From Ectobius pallidus (Eukaryota > Arthropoda > Insecta > Blattodea > Ectobiidae): a stretch of 64,000 nucleotides of DNA. A program made the position numbers and the translations under genes. Each line of letters starts with the position of its first letter. Position 1 is the first letter of the stretch. The notes under the pieces are model-generated. The model made no database searches, had not been told where the DNA came from, and saw only the letters and a list, made by a program, of their open reading frames with translations. Below, one piece after another: positions 55,540 to 64,000 of this stretch. The stretch covers positions 146,873,890 through 146,937,889 of the forward strand of contig CAXKWD010000009.1 in assembly GCA_964059195.1 (NCBI GenBank), in the 5' to 3' direction.

Positions 55540-56600
55540 TACATAGTATATTCCTTTATTACTCCATCCATTTCCCTGCCAAATTTCAAATACAATATTT
55601 ATGGTTGTAACTATTAGTTAATAAGTTTAATTTACTGTACTAAGATGTTTGAAATGTTTGGTTATTTTCATGCAAGACAATGGCAAGCTCAGGAGTTGGT
55701 TATTTACCTTGGTTTCACATGTTAATTCATAAGACAGAACTGAAAGCAGGGTTTTTAATAGGTGATCAACTGTATATCGGTGGAATTGTCCACGCAACTC
55801 TGAGAAATAATCAAACACACAGTTTAGGTCAGGAATGAGAATGTAATGTTTATGTTACCCCGGTTTCAAGCAAGCAGGTATCTGAGGGATGAGACTACGA
55901 CCCTGATAAATCTTTATAGTATCTGAGGTGGTGCCATATGTCGCTCTTGCACAAGGAATTAGACTGTCTTCTCTCAACGAGTAGGTTAACATTTAGTGAG
56001 AAAAGTCATATAACTAGCATTTGAATGAATCTGTAACTTGGCTGACCACTATCCAGTCTCAACTCGCCACCGCTGCCGCATCATGAGATTTCAAAGCTGC
56101 CTAAGCACGCGGAAACACAATTGACGCATAATAACAGTAGAAGTGGGGTATGCAGCAGCGATAAATATTTTAATGATAGTACTAATGGGTTTATAATGAT
56201 TAATAACTTGGTTGACGATGCTTTTATTTATTTCTTTATGATTCCACTTTTATTAGCACTTTATTTAGGTAGACTCAGTCTCAAAGTCTACCCTCACGCT
56301 ATGCCACTGCTGCTTTAATTACAAAGTCAAACAGTTAGATTTTATTTTAAGCATAACATTAACTCTACTTCTGGAAAGTTACAACATTTTGTTATTATAA
56401 ATTAATCTCTTATAAAAACTATTTGTAATTCTTCCTTACAGGTGTGATAGTGTGACACACATTTGTAATACATAGTTTGAAATAGTAAAGAACTCACCTG
56501 AACTCTACACAAATCTGTAAGAAATAAAGTTCGCTTTTAAAATGGATACTTCAGCAATACTGCTAGTGAATTGAAGGAAAAAATGTTGTTGTTTGTTGTT
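55441..56600. other. Intergenic DNA with (ATT)n tract
   Basis: An ATT microsatellite at about 55498-55540. Otherwise nothing recognised. Confidence 0.45.
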
Positions 56601-56602
56601 TT

Positions 56603-56830
56603 CTAATGCCGGACGTTTGACAACAAAGTCATTTGTCCTCTTGCACTCCAATATTTTTCGTAGATATTCTCATAGTTAGCCACTGAGGTACATGTTTTGA
56701 GATGTTCTGAGTCCATTTCTTGATTTGAATTGCAGAGTGGACAGTTTGGGGACTGAAATATTCCAAACACTCCTACATGAAGGAAAAAATGTAGTGCTGC
56801 TAATTTGCAGTCAAATTTCCTACAGAATTA
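56603..56830 (-). pseudogene. LINE-type C-terminal zinc-finger remnant
   Basis: The minus frame reads KFDCKLAALHFFLHVGVFG, then CPLCNSNQEMDSEHLKTC and YEKYWSARGQM before TAG (56603-56605). A CxxC...HxxxxC finger followed by YW-AR is typical of the tail of some insect LINE polyproteins. The remainder of the element is not visible. Confidence 0.6.
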
Positions 56831-56949
56831 CTCTTTGGTCTGCCATGTGATTTTTGCTGTCAACTGAAAATATAATGGAATAATGACTAAAACTACTACA
56901 GGAACTAACCATTTAACTAATGAACAACATCACAAGCAACAAAGATATG

Positions 56950-57009
<60 letters not shown>

Positions 57010-57494
57010 TAATTCTGCATTGAATGATCCAGATATTTTTTAAATTCATGGCTGGCTCAATAACTCAATAATATGGGACCAAGCAGGGCTCAGTTTTATA
57101 TCAGTGTCCCTATTCATGTCATTGTGTTCCAAGTGGATCTCCACAGCTTCTCCCACACTCTGTCCCTGAAATTTGAAATCTGGAGATCCTCCAAACAACA
57201 CCTGGATAGAAGCCCGGGAAAATATTCTTGCTTTTCATTATGCTAATTTATTAAGAACATTTTGGCTTTAAATCAGAATTTTTTCCAAATTATGATAAAA
57301 TTGAGCAAGATACACATCAAAAGTGTCTTTTTATTGCGCTACAACATTTCAAAAATCTGTACATTTATCACAAATTTTCTCAAGACTTCTACTTTTAAAA
57401 GTTAATTCCATTTTTAATCTTTCTTTAATGGAAATATATTTCAGGCGAAATGTTTAAAAAATGAAATGTATGAAAAAAGTTTTTTTAAATTTTA
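56831..57494. other. Intergenic DNA with (ATT)n tract
   Basis: An ATT microsatellite at 56951-57009. No gene recognised. Confidence 0.45.
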
Positions 57495-58557
57495 TTCCCT
57501 TACTAACTGAAAAAGCCCGGCATCGCCCGGGCTTTGTATTTTTTTAATTTGAAATTACCTTATGGAGGACTTTCGATTTTTAAACTCTAGGTCCTTATAT
57601 AATATGTACGTAGAACTTGAAATGAAGAAAAAGATTTATCACACACAAACTATTCCATCAGAAAACGCTAGATATAGCTTTTTATGGCTCATAGAGGATG
57701 TCGAATGCTGCATTCTGTTGCTTCTACACATCATGCCTGGGAGGGGTTGAAAGAAGAAGAAACATAAATTACATAAGATTGTATTAACTTGACGGAAAAT
57801 TTCATTTCTCATTCTCATGTTACCATACAACTGTTTCGGGGCTGAAATAAAAGAGAAATGTAGTATCACTTTCATACTTTCCTCCCCTAAAACCTGGGAC
57901 ATAATATACTGAGAGCATAGGACTCAAAATGTTCCATCCCATGCTTAGGGCCTATGATAAACATCCCTATTTCTCAACTAATACAAAGCCTACAGCTATG
58001 GATAACGTATCAGCGAAAACGATTAATTACCGACTTCTGATATAGCATACTCACACACTTAAGTTGTCCCTGCAATACGACCTCTTATTCTACATCAAAA
58101 TGAGAAGTGAGAAAATATTTCTTATGTCGAGGGTAGAGAAAGTTATGTAACTGCATCACACTGTGCTTTATTTTCGTGGATTTCATTTTTCAGTAATTAT
58201 TTTCGCCAATATATTACATCGATGGAATCATAATTCGTTAAAGTCCAGCATTAGGCTATATAGTTGCCAAAGCCCTATGTGATCACAGTAAACAATACAC
58301 TGTTGTCATGTGAACTGAACAGCATTTCATTTTTTTCAGTATAATATTCTCAGAAATTATATAATTTTGAAGGGAAGGACTGATTTGTTTCAATTTTAAT
58401 GTTGACCGCGTTACTTCCCGGGCTTAACTGAGTATGTGTGCAAAATTTCGTTCAAATTGGTCAAGAAATGTAGATTTGTATAAGGAACATACATACCCAC
58501 ATACCCACATACCCACATATCCACATACCCATACACATTCGATTTTATTTATTAGAA
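57495..58557 (+). repeat. Interspersed repeat (GCCCGGC...GCCCGGGC start), copy 2
   Basis: Matches 36970-37980 over its length, with a CCCACATA-type tract near its end instead of (CATA)n. Confidence 0.75.
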
Positions 58558-58687
58558 GATGTAATGTTTTAGATATTTGAGCGATTGTCTTTCAGTTGAT
58601 TGAGCTTAAGTGAATATTCCCATTATGAGAAAAAAAAACTATTAAAATATATTTAAAATCTTGTGTATAATTAGAGTGATACATATA

Positions 58688-59360
58688 CGAGGGTCGATCA
58701 GAAAAAAAGGTTACAAGTCGCAGCATTTGAAAACTACATACTATGGAGAACATTTCTTTCCCAATAGTGGAGACAGATGATGCTACTTGTCATACAGCTG
58801 GTGTGCGGGTAGGTAGTGAAAGTTCCCAGGCGGTTCAGGACGATTGAAATGGCAAGGCGCTTAGAAAATTGGTCTCGTTTGGAAGTGCGAGCCATGATTC
58901 GATTTTTATGGGCAAAGAATGTGTCCGCATATGACATTCACAGTGAAATCGTGGAAGTTTATGGTGAAGAAGCAGGCCCCATACTGCTCAAGCAACGCAG
59001 GAATTGTTGCGACGGTTTGGGTGGGAAATCTGGAGTCACCCCCCATACAGCCCAGATTTGGCACCCAGTGACTATTTCCTGTTTCCGAAGCTGAAGGAGC
59101 ACTTATCCGGCAGTCGGTTCTCTTCAGACAGGGCTGTGAAAACATGCACCGAGACCTGGCTGAATGGACAGGGACCTGATTTCTACCAAGACAGGTTAAA
59201 CAAGTTGATTGTGTATTCTGATAAATGCCTAAATAGACTTGGTGATTACGTAGAAAAGTGATAGGCATTTATGCCTCTTAATTCCCTTTTTTATTTTCTG
59301 TCTATTGTTAATAAATATTTCTTTATTCGATTTGTAACCTTTTTTTCTGATCGACCCTCG
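58688..59360 (+). mobile_element. mariner-like element, internally deleted
   Basis: TA-flanked (58686-58687 and 59361-59362), with near-perfect ends CGAGGGTCGATCAGAAAAAA. It keeps the transposase N-terminus (LEVRAMIRFLWAKNVSAYDI, from 58848) and C-terminus (HPPYSPDLAPSDYFLFPKLK, from about 59034, ending YVEK then TGA). The middle, with the first two catalytic Asp residues, is deleted. Confidence 0.92.
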
Positions 59361-59529
59361 TACCTTCATTTTGTCTTCTTATATTGAAGAGCAAGTTATA
59401 AACGTGATGTACATAAAATTCCTTCATAATACAGCTTAGGGGTGCAGAGGAATACAATTATAATATTTCAAGTGCAGAAGGTGTATGTAGAGATTTGTTA
59501 TCTATCAGATCTTCTCTAAAAATGTGATA

Positions 59530-60434
59530 CAGTTGAGTCCCACCAATCTGGACTATTTGGGATCACCGAAAGTACTGTACTGTAATACAGACTTTTTTTC
59601 ATAAATATAACTTTACCTACTATTTAATTTTATTCCTAATACAGTAGACTCCCTCTAATCCGGCCACCCCGGGACCGGACCCTCGACCGGATTAAAAAAT
59701 GGCCGGACCATCTGGCGGTCTTTTAAACTTGTCAAGTATAACCTATTATAGCAAAAATCAAATTTTATGATGGTTTTGTCGATTTTTTAAAGAGTACTTA
59801 CCCAAAAATTAAAATACAGCATTACAATTACAATTTCAAAATTAAAAGAAATCTGTTATTTTCTTCTGCATTTTTAGTTGAACTCTTTTTTTGAAAGCAT
59901 AATCACGCCACTTCTTCATGAACATTACATCGATAGCTGATGCAGCAGCCTGTTGCTCGACATAGGTAGTCGCCAGTTCCAGTACTGTGAACTGATGTGA
60001 TTTGTTTACACTTAAAACTAAAAACTAAACAGGCATGTTTATTCAAAACGAAGGCTCCACGCAAGATCCTTTGACAACGGCTTCAGAAAGGATCAATAAA
60101 CAGTGGTGAGTGCTGCCCAGTAATCTATTTATATTACGTCACATTCCTCACCATAAGAAGAATGTCATTCAGTAATAGAATGTTTATTCTAGTCGATTAC
60201 TGCCTTGAGATGACTCATTCCAAGAAGTCGGCCGGATCATCCGACGGCAGAACCATCCGAGGCCGGACTATAGGGAGTCAACTGTATTATCTTATATGTA
60301 GACCTAAATTTTTAAACTACAAACTGATGTAGATTAACAAAGTCATTAAAAATCAAAATTTTTAATTTTTAAAATCCCATCCAGATTAACCAGATATTTG
60401 GTCGACCATGGTCTGGATTAGGAGGTCTCTACTG
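59530..60434. mobile_element. pogo-like MITE, gene D copy, with nested element
   Basis: The ends CAGTTGAGTCCCACCAAT and ...CTCTACTG mark the copy homologous to 3938-4284. It is split by the element at 59642-60284. Confidence 0.7.
59642..60284. mobile_element. pogo-like MITE (CAGTAGACTCCCTCTAATCC ends)
   Basis: A 643-bp TA-flanked element with imperfect inverted ends CAGTAGACTCCCTCTAATCC and GGACTATAGGGAGTCAACTG. GGCCGGA words lie near both ends. No transposase is visible. Confidence 0.85.
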
Positions 60435-60480
60435 TACATGTGAGAAAATTCACATGTCCATTTCTGTCAAAATATTGAGT

Positions 60481-60552
60481 TATTTTTCTTTGGGGGACGA
60501 GTCCACCATGTTGATTAAGAACATCAGGTAGGAGTACGAGTTGTTCAGAACC
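60481..60552 (-). CDS. Gene D exon 7 (stop TAA)
   Basis: 72 nt, phase 0, VLNNSYSYLMFL-type exon ending SSPKEK and TAA. Confidence 0.92.
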
Positions 60553-62421
60553 TAAAACAAAAGACAATTCAGCTTTACCTGACTTTCCTGTAGAATAAAT
60601 AACAACACTCCAGGCTCTCTTAAAATGTATATTTCTGTGCTCATGGTCTTGTCAATCGACTTTGGAATCCGACTTCTAAACAGTACTAAGGAGCAAAGAT
60701 ATGCTTACCACCATGAAAGTGTGTCGATTAATGGGTATGATTTTGCCAGCAGTGAGCACAAACTCTTGAGAAGCTGCCATCATGAATAGGAGATTTCGTT
60801 GGTAAGGAATTTGAGATCCAATCCACTCACTCTCCCATGCCACTTGCCTCACTTTACCCGACTGCAACCAACAATTCACAAAACATCCTATTATATTCTC
60901 TGTTTCTTCTGAATAATGGGGAAATGAATGGTGTACAATCATATTATAAATAGTAACCAGTGGGACACCCAATCCATGAAACAGTTGTCGCAACGTAAGG
61001 AATAATACAACAATTTATTAGTACAGAACAACATATGACATATACGTTGAAATGGAGCTTTTAAAAACCTTATGACAGTCCTCTACTTGCATTCGATTCA
61101 TGTAACTAAAACATTGAATGACTTGGATGAAATTCACTATGCAGGGTATTATTTTGGGCTAGGAAACTTGAATCTGATGTTGTTTTTCCCCTGATGGTGC
61201 ATTTTAATCGTGAAATGTACCTTGAAGCTGGTTTTTAGCTTTTCAATCAATAGTTTTAATTGTTTATGCTTAATTTGGGTAAGGTTCATGAATAAGTGGT
61301 TTGTTTTAATCGCTTAATTTCAAATTGTATGCCCATATGGCAGCACAAGATTCGTTTTGTTTGTTTAATTATTTATATTTTGTGTTACAGAGTATATATA
61401 TCTAGGTCAGCAATTAGCCTTTTAGACAAACACAATAAAGGAAGTAAAAAGAAGGATTGGCCAAGCCTGGAAGAAATTCTGGAGCTTAAAGCACATTCTG
61501 ACTGATACCAATCTAAGAACAAGCCTAAAGGCAGAAGTGTTGGAGACCTGTGTCCTGCCAGTGCTATTGTATGGCAGTCAAACCTGGTCGCTCAATGGAA
61601 ATACGAAACGAATGCTACAAACCTGCCAGAGGAGAATGGAACGCAAGATACTCCATGTTACAATAAAAGACAGAATACGTAATGAGGTGTTAAGAAGACG
61701 AACAGGCATGAGGGATGTGTTCTCAACAGCAGAACGTCTTAAATGGAAGTGGGGAGGCCATGTAGCAAGAATGGAAGGAACAAGATGGACCTACAGGACC
61801 ACTATGTGGGATCCACGAATAGGACGAAGACACGTCGGGAGACAGAGGACAAGATGAGCAGACCTCTTCATACAACGAGCGGGGAAAACAATGGACACGG
61901 CAGGCCAGAAACAGGGATCAGTGGAGAGATCTAGAAAAAGGAATATTGCAAGTAGAGGAATGAGACCAAACATAATGAAAATAGTGATGTGACAGTGATA
62001 AAACTAGTGACTAAACGGACGTAGCACAACACTCTTTAGGAGTAGCTCCCCTAATGAGTGCACCTTAGCTTCCCTGTGATCAAGCAGGAGGCCTTTGCCC
62101 GTTAAGGGATTTCATAGGCTAAATTCAAATTCAAATTCAAATACAATATAATTAAGAATAACACTATATAATTCCTGCAATTTATATAAAAATGTTGTCT
62201 GTCTTAATAAATTTAATATGTTAATTATTTTCTGTTTAAAAAATCAGGTAAACTGATGTAACAAAGTGTGTATTACTAACGTGATTATTAGTTCTTATAC
62301 TCATACATAAACCAACCTCTTTCGTCAGCTCGCTCCCAAAGAAGCAAACACAGAACAGTTGTAAGAACACTGCAAACACGACCAATATTATCTGTATCAC
62401 CTCCTCGAAGTTTCCTGATAG
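60481..62421 (-). CDS. Odorant receptor gene D, exons 5-7 (partial)
   Basis: The 3' part of a fourth receptor of the same family. Exons on the minus strand are 62317-62421, 60709-60861 and 60481-60552, with sizes and phases identical to genes A and C. Together they encode 109 residues, LSGNFEEVIQIILVV to the C-terminus, ending in TAA instead of TAG. GKIIPINRHTF and SYSYLMFL are intact. Exons 1-4 should lie beyond position 64000: in gene A exon 4 is 1.8 kb from exon 5, and here a 937-bp MITE lengthens that intron. No damage is seen, so the gene may be functional. Confidence 0.93.
60709..60861 (-). CDS. Gene D exon 6
   Basis: 153 nt, SGKVRQVAWESEWIGSQIPY to NRHTFMV. The donor is GTG|GTAAGC. 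Confidence 0.94.
61397..62140 (+). mobile_element. LINE 3' fragment with (AAATTC)n tail
   Basis: Starts with EYIYLGQQLA in one frame. After a frameshift, the open stretch 61537-61857 encodes VLPVLLYGSQTWSL, a KWKWGGHVARMEGTRWTYRT segment and WDPRIGRRHVGR, the C-terminal region of an endonuclease-reverse transcriptase. It ends in ATTCAA repeats at about 62120-62140. It is present only in gene D intron 5. A and C lack it. Confidence 0.85.
62317..62421 (-). CDS. Gene D exon 5
   Basis: 105 nt, LSGNFEEVIQIILVVFAVFL to GSELTKE. The donor is GAG|GTTGGT. Confidence 0.93.
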
Positions 62422-62458
62422 CTGTAAATAAATATATTACGTAAATAGAAATCTTATA

Positions 62459-63395
62459 GGCCGGTATTCATAGTCGGTGACTTAAGAACTGACTTTATAA
62501 AGCTGAACTTATTTGACAAGTCGACTTATATGTTTTTCGTATTCATAGTCTTCTTTCAAGTCGTACTTTATTAAGTCTGACTTCATAAAGCTCTACTTGT
62601 TCTACCTATTAAAGTCGAACTCAATAATATGAAAAATCATGCGTTCACTGCCATAACAATTGAATTAGCCAATCGTGTTTAAGATTTTTTCAGATTTTAT
62701 GTAAAGCTAAGCCGTCTGAGTACGTATTTCGCTGTTGTGATATAAGAATACAGACAGCGCTGTTCATTGTAAACAAAGGATTCAATTCATCCAGTCATAT
62801 TATGCGGCGTGTAAGTAAGCTGATCAATAGTTCCTTTACAATATTCTGTGTATATATTAGCTTGGACATTGTTCTGAATTAAGACCAGTACGCTTATGTA
62901 TTTATTTCGATATTAAATGAGTTCTAGATAGATTGAATACAGCTTAGGAAGCTTTGGGCCGATATGAAATACCATCAGAGAGAAATACCGATGAAATATA
63001 GGCGATTGATAATTCCAAAATTGTGTCTTCTTGAAACGAAATCTCTTTTGAAATTCATTGTCACTGTAGAATTTCAATAGATTCATCATGTTTCGCAAAT
63101 AAAGCTTTGGGGAACGAGTTTATTCTAATACCTCGCCAAGATCCCAAAAATCACTGTCCATGGTTCTGGCTTAAACTGAAATAAGTCAGGGGGACTTGAT
63201 AAAGTACGACTTATTTCGACAAATAAGTCGTACTTTAGTGACTATGAATACCAATAAGCTCGACTTTGTCAAGTCTGAATTTATAAAGTAAATACGTCAT
63301 AAGTCCGACTTGTTGGTGTCAGAAACTCAACTTAAGACGAGATTAAAGTTCGACTTGGATATAAGTACGACTTATTGCGACTATGAATACCGGCC
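62459..63395 (-). mobile_element. PIF/Harbinger-like MITE, complete copy
   Basis: Ends GGCCGGTATTCATAGTCG and their inverted copy lie between ATA repeats (62456-62458 and 63396-63398). Gene A intron 4 has the empty site CTTATAGACC (near 6950). Sub-terminal regions repeat AAGTCGNACTTA words. A minus-strand frame (62913-63098) retains the beginning of a Harbinger-type nuclease. Confidence 0.85.
62913..63098 (-). pseudogene. Harbinger-type transposase N-terminal remnant
   Basis: The frame reads MNLLKFYSDNEFQKRFRFKK followed by TQFWNYQ. This fits the N-terminal (L/F)YxDxEFxxRFRxxK pattern of HARBI1-like nucleases. The DDE domain is missing. An upstream start MDSDFWDLGEVLE ends in a stop. Confidence 0.6.
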
Positions 63396-63398
63396 ATA

Positions 63399-64000
63399 GA
63401 CCTCTGTCTACCCTAAGCATAGACAATACAACTCTCTCATGAAATTCTAATACAGAGCCATATTGCCTGATGGAAGATGTAATATTCGCGATGCAAGGTT
63501 AAGTTTGCCCAAATGATGGCTGACTTATTACTACCATTCAAAAGATTTTTTATGAAAAAATTTTGTAGATGAAAATTCTAGCCTTTAATACAGACACCTG
63601 ATGTAGAAAATTTAAACAAAATCATAAGAGTCATTTTATGAAAAAATGTAAAAATGAGATTCTCTTCATGTAAAGAGATAGTAAAATTAAGAAGAAGTCA
63701 TTGCTAATCTTCATGTCACATTCCCAAAAAAACTTTGTTTTTATATGACCACAGTCAGGCAGATCAAGATCATGACAAAATGATCAAAACATCAGCAGAT
63801 CTTTTAAATATGACAAGGCAGATATTTGGAAGCCTAGAAGATGTATGAGTCTATGCAATAAGCAGGAGGACAATGACTCTTAATGGGCTTCTAATCTAGG
63901 CTTAATATTGTAAATATTCCAGTTATTATGACATGTAGTAAGCTGAAATTGTACATAGACTAAAAAACTAGACACTGCTAGACCTGATATATCTGGGTCT
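63399..64000 (-). other. Gene D intron 4 (partial)
   Basis: Aligns with gene A (6960-7260) and gene C (40490-41000) intron sequence. Exon 4 is not reached before the window ends. Confidence 0.6.

Larger units (their letters stand above)
59370..60480 (-). other. 3' flank of gene D, conserved with A and C
   Basis: Contains the same AAGAGCAAGTTATAAACG block and the shared pogo-like MITE (59530-60434). It ends at the gene D stop codon. Confidence 0.7.

Noticed and set aside
58848..59261. Host SETMAR-like gene
   Set aside because: The sequence is a mariner transposase with intact terminal repeats and an internal deletion, with no SET domain.

Overview
This is animal nuclear DNA, almost certainly from an insect. 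Genes are split into small exons with GT-AG introns. The DNA is AT-rich and crowded with LINEs, tRNA-derived SINEs and cut-and-paste DNA transposons. The only host genes I can support encode insect odorant receptors (7tm_6 family, seven-transmembrane chemoreceptors of antennal neurons). Large TE-filled introns and the repeat mix suggest a polyneopteran (cockroach/termite-like) genome, but that assignment is inference.

The receptors form a tandem array, all on the minus strand. In transcription order: gene D (only exons 5-7 in the window, 62421 down to 60481), gene C (complete, 49314 to 34027), gene B (only exons 1 and 2, 27024 to 22967) and gene A (complete, 20237 to 4366). A and C have identical architecture: seven exons of 245, 283, 182, 100, 105, 153 and 72 nt, giving intact 379-residue proteins. 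Homologous 5' and 3' flanks accompany each unit, so the array grew by segmental duplication. B has lost, or never kept, exons 3-7, yet both of its exons are open and still have usable splice sites. It is either a decayed copy or an alternative N-terminus for gene A. Gene C carries a second, truncated exon 2 with a destroyed splice acceptor.

Nearly all remaining sequence is mobile DNA, often nested, and the paralogous introns supply natural empty sites. Region by region: 1-3.7 kb, a LINE inserted into a Harbinger-like MITE; 4-11 kb, gene A 3' half with hAT-, pogo- and mariner-type insertions and a ribozyme hairpin element; 11-19.3 kb, gene A intron 2 with two SINEs, two hAT-like elements and a LINE that is itself split by a piggyBac-like element; 20-33 kb, gene A/B 5' regions with a Tc1-like element, a SINE, a foldback MITE, two hAT-like elements, a G-rich composite, LINE remnants and a pogo fragment; 34-50 kb, gene C with SINE, hAT-like, foldback, LINE, Penelope-like and ribozyme insertions; 50.7-59.4 kb, the C-D intergenic region with LINE, SINE, Harbinger-like and mariner elements; 59.4-64 kb, gene D 3' half.

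The most unusual signal is four hammerhead-ribozyme-like motifs. Three sit in short (160-279 bp) hairpin-shaped elements flanked by 12-bp target duplications, and one lies beside a Penelope-like GIY-YIG endonuclease fragment. A second notable pattern is a set of hAT-like MITEs with near-identical ends, in which each element repeats its own private short word next to its termini.
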